Below the pieces are notes generated by a model. That model had not been told where the DNA came from, searched no databases, and saw only the letters and a program-made list of their open reading frames with translations. This document shows positions 1-7,093 of a stretch of 64,000 bases of DNA, piece by piece (positions within the stretch are counted from its first letter, which is position 1; every line of letters starts with the position of its first letter). The DNA is from Candidatus Bathyanammoxibius amoris (GTDB lineage Bacteria > Planctomycetota > Brocadiia > Brocadiales > Bathyanammoxibiaceae), in NCBI GenBank assembly GCA_024451685.1, contig JAMXCW010000001.1, forward strand, positions 1 through 64,000. The letters are read 5' to 3'. A program made the position numbers and the translations under genes.

Positions 1-2
1 GG

Positions 3-458
3 GTTACGCACGACTACCTGAAGACCTTTAGTAAGAGGCTTGGGGGTATGCCCGTGGTGGTGGAGTTCAGGAACCGCGCGTGGCATAATGACGCCACCCT
101 TGACCTTCTCAGGGAAAACGGGCTTGGCTACTGTGTGGTGGACGAACCCAGGCTGCCGAGTCTGATGCCCTTTAACCCCAGGGCGACCTCTGCGGTGGGG
201 TATTTTCGCCTGCACGGCAGAAACCCGCGGTGGTTCAACGTCCCCACCTCGGTGAGATATGACTATCTGTACGGCGAGGCCGAACTCCAGGAGTTTTTGG
301 GGCCCATCCATGAGGTTGAGTCCCTAACCCGGACCACCTTCGTTTTTTTCAACAACTGCCACGCAGGCTCCGCCGTGCGTAACGCCTTGAGGTTGAGAGA
401 GATGCTGGGCCTTTCGGAAGAACCCGCCCCCGGCGGTCAGCGGGAACTGCCGTTTTGA
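3..458 (+). CDS. DUF72 (YecE-like) family protein, 5' end missing
   Basis: The reading frame is already open at the first base, so the gene begins outside the window; only the C-terminal part of about 150 residues is present. It contains the family-typical VVEFRNRAW strand, a YFRLHGRN segment and a C-terminal FFNNCHAGSAVRNALRL block, all characteristic of DUF72 TIM-barrel proteins. The biochemical role of DUF72 is not established. An internal ATG at 48 should not be taken as the start, because the residues before it (THDYLKTFSKRLGG) read as normal family sequence. It is followed by repeat-rich non-coding DNA. Confidence 0.85.
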   Translation, partial: VTHDYLKTFSKRLGGMPVVVEFRNRAWHNDATLDLLRENGLGYCVVDEPRLPSLMPFNPRATSAVGYFRLHGRNPRWFNVPTSVRYDYLYGEAELQEFLGPIHEVESLTRTTFVFFNNCHAGSAVRNALRLREMLGLSEEPAPGGQRELPF

Positions 459-548
459 TTTGTGGTAATTCTTAAAGGAGTTGGAGATATGGTGCGTTTG
501 GACGCACCGTACAGGGGTTAGTACACTTTGTGAGGTCAAAAGTAATTT

Positions 549-580
549 TGTCATTCTGAGTTTTTTGAGCGAAGAATCTA
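549..580. repeat. Dispersed CATTCTGAG/GCGAAGAATCT repeat
   Basis: The sequence reads TGTCATTCTGAG, a short spacer, then GAGCGAAGAATCT. This pair of half-sites is familiar as a dispersed intergenic repeat in many bacterial genomes. Only one copy was noticed in this window, so the repeat call rests on recall, not on a second local copy. Confidence 0.4.
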
Positions 581-589
581 ATAGTAAGA

Positions 590-644
590 TGTAGCGTCGG
601 AGCTTGCTCCGACGTTGAACGTGACAGCAAGCTACCACGCTACA
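590..644. repeat. Cloverleaf (three-way) palindromic element, copy 1
   Basis: An outer stem TGTAGCGT/ACGCTACA encloses a perfect hairpin (GTCGGAGC/GCTCCGAC around a 2-base loop) and a second imperfect hairpin with AGCAAGCT at its tip. The same 55-56 bp element recurs at 17860-17915 with only a few changes, which proves it is a dispersed repeat. The architecture resembles REP-type elements mobilised by RAYT transposases; no such transposase is in the window. Confidence 0.8.
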
Positions 645-878
645 ATTCCTTCCCAACATCAGGCGGATTTAATGTCGAGCAAGCTCGACCGCTACAATAA
701 TATGGCTACGGGAGAAACGGTGCGTCTGGACGCGTCTTACGTGCCTAAATATATATATAGGCAAAACGGCTTGACAACACGGGTTATCTTTGGATAATCT
801 AGGGCCGAGGTGAGGGGTATGTAGATCCTTTTTCAGGAGGCAAGAGCTATCTACATTGCCCTGGCCATCTGGCTTATA

Positions 879-1604
879 TTGATTATCTTTCTCAGCTTTG
901 GCATAAAAGTCTTGTGGTCCAAATACGCCAAAGAACGGGTCCTCAACGTATTCCTCTATCCCGGCACAATCGTCCACCAGTGCAGTCACGCCGTCATGTG
1001 CCTTGCAACGGGCGCTACGATAACAGAGTTCAACATCCTCAGACTGGAGGATACGGACATAAAGTACGACCGCCCCAAGATACCTGTCATTGGTGATTTC
1101 CTTATCGTTTTTGCCCCCATCGCGGGCTGCGCCGCCGTACTTATAGCCATCTCCTACCTGCTCAACGACCCGGTGGAGGTAAAGACCGCGTTGCCGAAGG
1201 ACATAAAATTCACGGCGGACGGGTTCTTTGCGTTTTCCAAGGATACCATTGACGCGATTAAGATAACCCTGTTTGGACTGTGGAACGGCGCCGATTTCGA
1301 GGACCCGCGCTGGATAGGTTTCATGATAGCTACCATTATATTTACCGTATCTATGGCACCCCAGAGGGGCGACCTGAAGTATCTTATCCCGGGGATTATA
1401 GTTCTGGCGGTGACGTCTTTTTTCATCGGCAAGTACCTGGGCTTTTGGGGCACCCGGTGGTTCAATGGCAGGATTGAGGTGTTCTGGGGGATAGTGAACC
1501 TGGCCGCCTGCATGCTCCTGACGTTCCTCTTCCTTTCCGCCATCGGTATCGGGGCCTACCAGGCAGTGAAGCTGACTGTCAACAAGAAGAGACCCGGAGG
1601 ATAA
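879..1604 (+). CDS. M50-like polytopic membrane protein with degenerate HxxxH site
   Basis: Integral membrane protein of at least 241 residues with about five hydrophobic segments. It resembles the M50-like membrane family: GTIVHQCSHAVMCLATGA lies where active proteases carry HExxH, and SMAPQRGDLK resembles the family's conserved S-AP-x-x-D-K loop. The catalytic Glu is Gln here (HQCSH), so protease activity is doubtful. The first usable start is TTG at 879, but it sits inside the first membrane segment. The frame is open from 825 and AGGAGG lies at 835-840, so translation may begin near 849-861 at a non-standard codon. The DNA repair gene ogt follows 8 bp downstream. Confidence 0.65.
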   Translation: MIIFLSFGIKVLWSKYAKERVLNVFLYPGTIVHQCSHAVMCLATGATITEFNILRLEDTDIKYDRPKIPVIGDFLIVFAPIAGCAAVLIAISYLLNDPVEVKTALPKDIKFTADGFFAFSKDTIDAIKITLFGLWNGADFEDPRWIGFMIATIIFTVSMAPQRGDLKYLIPGIIVLAVTSFFIGKYLGFWGTRWFNGRIEVFWGIVNLAACMLLTFLFLSAIGIGAYQAVKLTVNKKRPGG

Positions 1605-1612
1605 CGGTTCAG

Positions 1613-2146
1613 GTGAAAGGCCTTTTCTATACGAGTTTTCCCACCACCGGGGGTGTCGTACACCTTGCCTGGGGCCCGAAGGGTCTCCTGAGAATAGATT
1701 TCCCCGGGGTCAGTGAAAAATCATTCTTGAAGGATTTGAAATGCCGTTTCCGTGCCGAGGCGGTGAGAGATGACGGCCCCCACGCGGCGGTTAAAGCCGT
1801 CCTGCGGCGATACTTTGACGGCAAGAGGGAAGCATTTGCGGGTGTACGCCTTGACCTGAGCGCAGCCACAGCCTTTGAGCGGGCGGTCTGGAGTGGTATA
1901 CGCAGGATACCCTATGGACGGACGCGTTCCTACGGGCAACTGGCCCGGTCGATAGGCAGGCCGGGCGCAGCCAGGGCCGTTGGCAGGGCCTGTGGCAGCA
2001 ACCCGGTTCCACCCGTTATACCCTGCCACAGAGTCGTTGGCTCAACAGGCAAGCTTGTGGGATACTCAGGCAGGGGAGGTGTATCCCTGAAAAAGAGGCT
2101 CCTTGATATGGAGGCCGGTGTTTTAAAGAAGAAAAAAACAGGCTGA
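1613..2146 (+). CDS. ogt: Methylated-DNA--protein-cysteine methyltransferase
   Basis: Suicide repair enzyme that transfers alkyl groups from O6-alkylguanine in DNA to its own cysteine. The active-site block IPCHRVVGSTGKLVGYSGR is intact, preceded by the helix-turn-helix segment IPYGRTRSYGQLARSIGRPGAARAVG. Length of 177 residues matches the Ogt/AdaB class. The start is GTG at 1613, with GGAGG inside the end of the preceding gene, so the two are probably cotranscribed. The C-terminus ends in a run of lysines (LKKKKTG). Confidence 0.93.
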   Translation: MKGLFYTSFPTTGGVVHLAWGPKGLLRIDFPGVSEKSFLKDLKCRFRAEAVRDDGPHAAVKAVLRRYFDGKREAFAGVRLDLSAATAFERAVWSGIRRIPYGRTRSYGQLARSIGRPGAARAVGRACGSNPVPPVIPCHRVVGSTGKLVGYSGRGGVSLKKRLLDMEAGVLKKKKTG

Positions 2147-2309
2147 CTCCCGCCCACATACACAAAAAGACCCGGTTCCTCCACCCCCCCCGCACCGCCG
2201 GCACCACACAAATTCATATCGACTTTGTCCGGGAATAAAAATATAATCTAGATAACAATAGAGGTCTAGAGGAACTAGTGTCGGTTATAGTAAAAGGGGG
2301 AGGTGTGAT

Positions 2310-3074
2310 ATGGCTAACAGGTTTAGTATGTTTCTGGTGGTGCTGGTCCAGGCGTTTTTGGTTCTCAGCCTTACGTCCGGCGCACTGGCCGAATATGAGG
2401 TAATAGAGGTCGGCGACGGGTGCAGCATTACAGGCAGCGTGAAATTTACCGGAGATATACCGAAGCGGGAGATGCTTGTGCTGGATAAGGACCTGCACGT
2501 ATGCGGAACAAATTCAAGGCCCTCTAACAGGCTCATTATTGATGAGAAGACCAGGGGTATAAAGAATGTCGTAGTGTATATAGAAAATGTAACTAGGGGC
2601 AAGAAATTTAATGACAAGTGGCACTTTGTTCTGAACCAGGAGGCCTGCGAATTCATACCCCACATTCAGATGATACCGGTCAACAGCACCCTGGAGATAA
2701 GGAACAGGGACCCGATGGCGCATAATGTCCACGCGTATCCCGTGAGGAATTCGACCTTTAATGTAAGCATCCCGAGCCGGGGTGTGCCTCCCGTCAAGAC
2801 CTTCGGCCGTGAAGAGAGGATAAAGATGCGCTGTGACAGACACGGGTGGATGAGCGCTTGGATTGTTGTGATGGACAGCCCGTATTACTGCCTTACAGGT
2901 GAAGATGGGACGTTTGAAATCTCCGGTATCCCGCCGGGGGACTACAGGGTGTGTGTATGGCATGAGGCCTTTGATAATGAGGAAGGGGCGGTAGTTGAGA
3001 CGGAAGACGTAAAGTTGAAGCCCAACCTGCAGGTCAAGCTGGACTTTAAACTCTCGCTTAACGGAACATCTTGA
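2310..3074 (+). CDS. Exported cupredoxin with carboxypeptidase-regulatory-like C-terminal domain
   Basis: Secreted protein of 254 residues. An N-terminal hydrophobic signal ends near LTSGALA (about residue 27). The central region carries type-1 copper ligands in cupredoxin order: His138 (AHNVHAY), then Cys175, His178 and Met181 in RCDRHGWM. The C-terminal part (GTFEISGIPPGDYRVCVWHE) resembles a carboxypeptidase regulatory-like beta-sandwich. Start ATG at 2310 follows GGGGGAGG. A clear paralogue with the same ligands lies at 33966-34733. A role as a periplasmic electron carrier or copper-binding protein is likely; its partner is unknown. A TATAAT at 2242-2247 lacks a good -35. Confidence 0.8.
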   Translation: MANRFSMFLVVLVQAFLVLSLTSGALAEYEVIEVGDGCSITGSVKFTGDIPKREMLVLDKDLHVCGTNSRPSNRLIIDEKTRGIKNVVVYIENVTRGKKFNDKWHFVLNQEACEFIPHIQMIPVNSTLEIRNRDPMAHNVHAYPVRNSTFNVSIPSRGVPPVKTFGREERIKMRCDRHGWMSAWIVVMDSPYYCLTGEDGTFEISGIPPGDYRVCVWHEAFDNEEGAVVETEDVKLKPNLQVKLDFKLSLNGTS

Positions 3075-3162
3075 GGGTGCGGCACGGGCCCGTGTTGGGG
3101 AAACGCGGGGTTTTATCCACAACCGGGGCGCGTTTAAAAACAGAAAAAAACAGTTAAATATT

Positions 3163-3193
3163 TTGTTGTATAATCTAATATTTCTGATATAGT
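3163..3193 (+). promoter_or_regulatory. Possible promoter of the cold-shock gene leader
   Basis: Two overlapping -10 candidates exist: TATAAT at 3169-3174, and an extended TGATATAGT at 3185-3193 with TTGTAT 16 bases upstream. Either would start transcription before the leader hairpin at 3225. No perfect -35 is seen. Confidence 0.4.
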
Positions 3194-3224
3194 CTTTCGA
3201 CGTCGCAGTATTGTCGTGTGAGTT

Positions 3225-3268
3225 ACCATAAAGGCCGGACAGTACTCTGGCTTTTATGGTTTTTTTTT
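3225..3268 (+). terminator. Intrinsic terminator within the cspA leader (possible attenuator)
   Basis: A 12 bp stem (ACCATAAAGGCC with GGCTTTTATGGT, one G-T pair) closes a 12-base loop and is followed by nine T residues. It lies downstream of the candidate promoter and 26 bases upstream of the cspA ribosome binding site at 3294-3299, so any leader transcript must pass it before reaching the gene. This suggests conditional termination or a small leader RNA. Confidence 0.75.
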
Positions 3269-3307
3269 GACTTAGATGTTTTTGGAAATAGTAAAGGAGA
3301 TGATGAT

Positions 3308-3511
3308 TTGGCTACAGGAACAGTAAAATGGTTTAATGACACTAAGGGATTTGGTTTTATAGCCCCGGACGACGGCGGCAAGGACGTGTTTGTTCACCAG
3401 AGCGTTATTCAGGTAGAGGGGTTCAGGTCCCTGTCCGAGGGTGACAAGGTGGAATTTGAATCAGACGAAGGTGATAAAGGGCCCAAGGCCACAAAGGTAG
3501 TCAAGGTATAG
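3308..3511 (+). CDS. Cold-shock domain protein (CspA family)
   Basis: RNA/ssDNA-binding OB-fold protein, 67 residues. Both nucleic-acid-binding motifs are present: KGFGFI (RNP1) and DVFVHQS (RNP2), after the typical TGTVKWFND opening. The start is TTG at 3308 with AAGGAG at 3294-3299 (8-base spacing). The longer frame from 3218 runs through the leader terminator and is not the gene. Regulation is probably through the structured leader. Confidence 0.93.
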   Translation: MATGTVKWFNDTKGFGFIAPDDGGKDVFVHQSVIQVEGFRSLSEGDKVEFESDEGDKGPKATKVVKV

Positions 3512-3812
3512 CCTGTACTGTACGGTAATACGTAAATTATAATATTCTTCTTCGCTCAGACGAATAATTATAATGTATGGACCGGACGTGAGTTTATACT
3601 GACAGGGCGGGAGACTTCGCCGCAAAGGAAATACAGCGAGGGGGGCGATAAGGGGTCTGAAGTTGTTTATACAGTTTCTTTAAAGCCGGGCCGCCTTTTG
3701 GTCTCGTACGTTTGATTCTGCAGAGGGGTTATGGAGAGGAGCACTCTCCATGGCCCTTTTTTAATGGTATCCCGGGGCGTTCTGTATTTAAAACCTCATT
3801 ATGTTATCGGGC
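3512..3812 (+). ncRNA. Gap with possible small RNA ending in a terminator
   Basis: No gene is visible. A TATAAT at 3569-3574 (weak -35) and a strong terminator hairpin at 3731-3762 bracket about 180 bases of GC-rich sequence containing GCCGCAAAGG and several G-rich runs. This could be an independent structured RNA or the 3' untranslated region of cspA. I could not match it to a known riboswitch or 6S RNA. Confidence 0.25.
3731..3762 (+). terminator. Intrinsic terminator
   Basis: An 8 bp stem, ATGGAGAG and CTCTCCAT, around a 5-base loop, followed by GGCCC and a six-T run at 3757-3762. Confidence 0.7.
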
Positions 3813-3841
3813 TTGACAATCTCACCGGCTGGTAGTAGATT
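3813..3841 (+). promoter_or_regulatory. Near-consensus sigma-70 promoter
   Basis: TTGACA at 3813-3818, a 17-base spacer, then TAGATT at 3836-3841. The expected start point is near 3848, about 68 bases before the small gene at 3916. Confidence 0.75.
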
Positions 3842-3915
3842 CCCCACCTGAGAAGCACACTTATTTAAGGAATTCAGTTCTTTAGCAAGACGGGCTAAAA
3901 GAAAGGAGAGACATC

Positions 3916-4011
3916 GTGTGGAAGAAAGCTGCAATTGTTCTTGTTGTAATAATTTTAGGAGTGGTGGCGCTGAAGTTTTTGGGGCTGTGTCCGATATGCA
4001 AGGGTGGTTGA
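3916..4011 (+). CDS. 31-residue membrane peptide with Cys-x-x-Cys end
   Basis: Small gene beginning at GTG 3916 after GAAAGGAGAG (AGGAG centred about 10 bases upstream). The product has a short basic N-terminus (MWKK), one membrane segment (AAIVLVVIILGVVALKFLG) and a C-terminal LCPICKGG tail. Coding status is supported by the combination of a near-consensus promoter, a good ribosome binding site and a protein-like composition. I recognise no family. The CPIC pair could bind metal or form a disulphide; the stretched basic N-terminus predicts the Cys end is outside the cytoplasm, but topology is a guess. Confidence 0.6.
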   Translation: MWKKAAIVLVVIILGVVALKFLGLCPICKGG

Positions 4012-4177
4012 GTCTTATAAAGTAGTGGGATAATACAGCGGGGAAACACTAAACCCGTCCGCCGGCAGGTAGGGCTACGGTGTGTGATGCGAGGGCCGGG
4101 GGGAAATGGAATTTAATCTCCGCAGCCGTTGGATACCCCTCCAAAATCTATTCCGAGGTGGAGAGTGCGTAAAATGG

Positions 4178-4251
4178 TACGCCCGACAGGATTCGAACCT
4201 GTGGCCTACAGTTTAGGAAACTGTCGCTCTATCCTACTGAGCTACGGGCGC
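4178..4251 (-). tRNA. tRNA-Arg (anticodon CCU)
   Basis: On the minus strand the sequence folds into a full cloverleaf: acceptor GCGCCCG with CGGGCGT, an anticodon stem ACAGT/ACTGT around loop TTCCTAA, and the T arm ACAGG TTCGAAT CCTGT. The anticodon is CCT. The 3' CCA is encoded (plus strand 4175-4177). Confidence 0.95.
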
Positions 4252-4319
4252 ATCCGAGATGATATCCTTTTATACAGCCCGCGCCATTTCCGGTCAAGCG
4301 CATAGTACAGATCCTGTCA

Positions 4320-4790
4320 TTAAGTCTCAGTGATATCCGGGGTGAGCATCCATCTGATGCGCCAGCTGCCCGGGGAGTGGTCACGGTCGAGCCGTATAAT
4401 GCTGGCTGTCTGGAAATTCACAATATTTTTGTCCGGGTCTGTGCCCAGGAGGCTTGACGCCAGCCTGCTTAAATAGGGCAGGTGGCCGACTATCATAACG
4501 TTCCCGCCCGTCTTCTCAAGCAGCGTCTTCATCGGAACGATGTCGTCATTGGGCGCGAGACCTTCGGTCTTCTCCAACCCGTCGGAAGACGTAACCGCCT
4601 TTGACAGTTCCCGCGCCGTCTCTTCTGCCCGCAGCTTGCCGCTGTGTTTGATGACCTTGACCTTGATGTCGAGACCTTTCAGAAGACCGGCCACCTTCGA
4701 GGCAGCCTCCCTGCCGCGTTCGGACAAGGGCTGTCCGGGGTCTTCCTCCGGCCTTTTGGCCTCAGCGTGTCTGACTAGATATACTTCCAT
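4320..4790 (-). CDS. sixA: Phosphohistidine phosphatase SixA-like (histidine phosphatase family)
   Basis: Protein of 156 residues beginning MEVYLVRHAEAKRP, with the RHA phosphoacceptor motif of the histidine phosphatase (branch 1) superfamily. The second catalytic His lies in VMIVGHLPYLSRLASSLL. Length and the Leu-Ser-Glu-Arg-Gly-Arg-Glu-Ala segment match SixA, which removes phosphate from histidine-containing phosphotransfer proteins. The substrate here is unknown. Monocistronic; a tRNA lies downstream. Confidence 0.88.
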   Translation of the reverse strand: MEVYLVRHAEAKRPEEDPGQPLSERGREAASKVAGLLKGLDIKVKVIKHSGKLRAEETARELSKAVTSSDGLEKTEGLAPNDDIVPMKTLLEKTGGNVMIVGHLPYLSRLASSLLGTDPDKNIVNFQTASIIRLDRDHSPGSWRIRWMLTPDITET

Positions 4791-4868
4791 GTCTTCGTTC
4801 CCTAATAGTATGGCCGTTCATCTGCCCGAGATGAAATAACCACTGCGGATACATAACGTAGCGGCAGA

Positions 4869-4980
4869 GTAGGGGCAGGTCTTGCACTTGCCCTGTTTGG
4901 GCGACCGCAAGAGTCGCCCCTACGAATGTTGAGCAAGCCTTCGGGCTGAGGCCCTCAAGGCCGAAGGCCCGGCCACTACA
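4869..4980. repeat. Cloverleaf palindromic element plus adjoining hairpin
   Basis: The outer stem GTAGGGGC (4869-4876) pairs with GCCCCTAC (4916-4923) and encloses two hairpins, GGGCAGGT/ACTTGCCC and GGGCGA/TCGCCC. Immediately after comes a separate hairpin, GCCTTCGG (4937-4944) with CCGAAGGC (4961-4968). The design (outer stem, two inner hairpins) is the same as the elements at 590 and 17860-17976, though the sequence differs. Confidence 0.65.
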
Positions 4981-5162
4981 GCCTCCTGGTGTTTCTGATT
5001 TTCTACGAAAAGACGGCTGCCAGTCAAGGATAAAAGGATATTAATATAGCTTGATTTTCGCATACGAAGTGTGGATTATTGTGTATGCGGAAAAAAATCT
5101 CATAGCAGGCGTGGCCGACGTCGGCTGGTAAGTAAATCTAACCTTGTTGCGGGCGGACAATC

Positions 5163-5591
5163 ATGAAAACTTGGTTCATTTATTCAGTACTGACGCTTGT
5201 GTTCTGGAGTGCGTGGTCGCCAATGATAAACTACTCCACACAGGCCCTGGGCAACCCTCTGCGTGTCTTGCTCTTTGAGGCGGCGGGGTTTCTGGTAATA
5301 CTCTTGCCCCTACCGTTGATAATGGCCTACGGGACCACGACCCCTTCCACCAGGGCGGATGTGGTCGCCTTCGGTGCCGGGTTATTTGCAGCGCTGGGTA
5401 CGCTGGCCATAATCTACGCGTTTAAGGAGGGAGGGAGACCTGAGATCATAGTGCCGCTTATCGCCCTCAGCCCGGCCCTTACGGTATTGTGGATGTGGCT
5501 CTTTTTTGAGGCCAGGGTGAACCTGATGCAGGGCGTTGGGATATCTATGGCCGTTGTGGCGGCGTTTATCCTTGCGAGGTACTCACCGTAG
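5163..5591 (+). CDS. Single-domain EamA/DMT-family membrane transporter
   Basis: Membrane protein of 142 residues with five predicted hydrophobic segments, consistent with one EamA repeat of the drug/metabolite transporter superfamily. Typical features are LGTLAIIYAFKEG, the helix IIVPLIALSPALTVLWMWLFF, and the closing helix GISMAVVAAFILARY. Members with one EamA unit usually act as dimers. The substrate cannot be read from sequence. The ribosome binding site is weak. Confidence 0.8.
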   Translation: MKTWFIYSVLTLVFWSAWSPMINYSTQALGNPLRVLLFEAAGFLVILLPLPLIMAYGTTTPSTRADVVAFGAGLFAALGTLAIIYAFKEGGRPEIIVPLIALSPALTVLWMWLFFEARVNLMQGVGISMAVVAAFILARYSP

Positions 5592-5773
5592 GGCCGCAGG
5601 GGCATTCGCCCGCCCCAGATATGCGGGGGGTCTTCAACACGGGGCGGATGACGTATCCCTGTCGTATAATATTTTTCTCTTTTTTCTTTGTCTTTGTGCT
5701 TGCTGCGGTCTTACAATTTAAATGGATGGTGCTATCTTCCGGGCTTATCCGGGCGGTTTAATAGGGTGGAGAG

Positions 5774-6301
5774 ATGAACCTGATACTTATCGGTTTTAGA
5801 GGCACGGGCAAGACAGTCCTGGGGAAACTGGCCGCGGGGCAACTGGGCTGGGAGTTCATAGACGCCGATGACTATCTTGAGGAGAAGACGGGCAGGGGCA
5901 TATTTAGTATATTTGACGAGGACGGAGAGAAGGGGTTCAGGCGGATAGAAGAATCGGTAATCGCCGAGTTGTGCGGGATGGAGCACAAGGTCATCGCCGC
6001 AGGCGGCGGCGCGGTTCTCAGCAAGAAGAATGTAAAGAATATGAAGACGGGCGGTATGGTAATCCTCCTTGAGGCCGATGCCGACACCATATACGAACGC
6101 CTCAAGTCAGACGTTAAGACCCGCAGCCAGCGCCCGCGGCTCACCGACAGGGACCTCCATGATGAAATCGTCCATCTGCTCAAGTACCGCAGGAAATATT
6201 ACGGCAAGGCCGCCGACCACAAGGTAGACACCTCACGGAAGACCCTGGAAGAATTGGCAGGAGAGATAGTAACCGCCTTTGAAGAGGAACTTCATGAGTA
6301 A
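5774..6301 (+). CDS. aroK: Shikimate kinase
   Basis: Phosphorylates shikimate to shikimate-3-phosphate in aromatic amino acid synthesis. The Walker A GFRGTGKTVLG is at residues 7-17, the shikimate-binding DADDYLEEKTGRGIFSIF follows, then the GEKGFRRIE segment and the conserved IAAGGGAVL. The 175-residue length is normal. The start follows GGTGGAGAG. Chorismate synthase (aroC) lies far away at 47781, so the pathway genes are dispersed. Confidence 0.95.
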   Translation: MNLILIGFRGTGKTVLGKLAAGQLGWEFIDADDYLEEKTGRGIFSIFDEDGEKGFRRIEESVIAELCGMEHKVIAAGGGAVLSKKNVKNMKTGGMVILLEADADTIYERLKSDVKTRSQRPRLTDRDLHDEIVHLLKYRRKYYGKAADHKVDTSRKTLEELAGEIVTAFEEELHE

Positions 6302-6422
6302 CCTGTCCCACCACGCTTTTTCTTGACCCCAAAATACACAAATGATAGATTAGTTAGGTCTTGGATTGTCTTTAAGGCACGAGGACGTGCTGACGGAGAA
6401 AAAATTCGCGGTTGGAGATGTT

Positions 6423-6899
6423 ATGTCCGAACTCACCCATTTTGACGAATCGGGGGCGTCCAGGATGGTAGACGTGTCGAAAAAGGAGGTCACGGACCGT
6501 GTGGCCACCGCCCACGCCAGCGTTACCATGCGTCCCGAAACCCTCAGGCTGATACTGGACAAAAAGGCGGCCAAGGGAGACGTGCTTGAGGTGGCGAGGG
6601 TGGCGGGCATAATGGCGGCAAAGCGGACGGGTGAACTCATACCCATGTGCCACCCGCTGGAGCTTAACTCCGTTAAGATAGACTACACGAATAATGGAGC
6701 TGACACGGTTGAGATACATTCAGAGGTGCGGGTGAGGGCGCGCACGGGCGTTGAGATGGAGGCCCTGGTTGCCGCCAGCGTCTCGGCCCTTACCATATAC
6801 GACATGTGCAAGTCCGCGGACAGGGCCATGGTCATAGGCGACGTTCATCTCGTGAAAAAATCAGGTGGCAAGAGTGGAGATTTTACCTTTCACGCCTGA
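6423..6899 (+). CDS. moaC: Cyclic pyranopterin monophosphate synthase
   Basis: Second step of molybdenum cofactor synthesis. [19 protein letters not shown], the [19 protein letters not shown] helix, the LIPMCHPL active-site segment and the C-terminal SGGKSGDF all match MoaC. ATG at 6423 with GGAG at 6414-6417 gives 158 residues, the usual length; a TTG at 6366 would add 19 non-family residues. No other moa gene is adjacent. Confidence 0.94.
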   Translation: MSELTHFDESGASRMVDVSKKEVTDRVATAHASVTMRPETLRLILDKKAAKGDVLEVARVAGIMAAKRTGELIPMCHPLELNSVKIDYTNNGADTVEIHSEVRVRARTGVEMEALVAASVSALTIYDMCKSADRAMVIGDVHLVKKSGGKSGDFTFHA

Positions 6900-7093
6900 G
6901 GTGGAACGTGTCTTCCCTGAAACAAGCGCCGGCTTGGCCGTCTTTACCTGGAGGCGGGATTTCCGCGGACGATAACTCTGGAAGAGACCGGATGTTATAT
7001 ACAATGGTTTTTCTACCGAGGTATGTTATTTGCATGGGTATTCTATGTTAATGAATGACATGCTAACGGGGTAAATTTAAGGAGGTAACAGGT

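Larger units (their letters stand above)
459..834. other. Non-coding patchwork of dispersed repeats
   Basis: No convincing gene here. A 7 bp hairpin at 491-508 (GGTGCGT, TTGG loop, ACGCACC) has a degenerate cousin around 719-737. A widely dispersed CATTCTGAG...GCGAAGAATCT type sequence lies at 549-580, and a cloverleaf element at 590-644. Short open frames in this stretch run through the repeats and are not supported. A perfect AGGAGG at 835-840 closes the region and serves the next gene. Confidence 0.6.

Noticed and set aside
615-797. Short plus-strand frame through the repeat patchwork
   Set aside because: It reads directly through the cloverleaf element and other dispersed repeats.
2225-2247. 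TTGTCC and TATAAT as a promoter for the first cupredoxin
   Set aside because: The spacer is only 11 bases, far below the 16-18 needed.
2514-3122. Antisense open frame of about 200 codons opposite the first cupredoxin
   Set aside because: The plus strand encodes a clear cupredoxin with signal peptide and copper ligands; the antisense product shows no family features.
3218-3307. Longer N-terminus for the cold-shock protein
   Set aside because: This stretch encodes the leader terminator; the family N-terminus begins at TTG 3308 with a good ribosome site.
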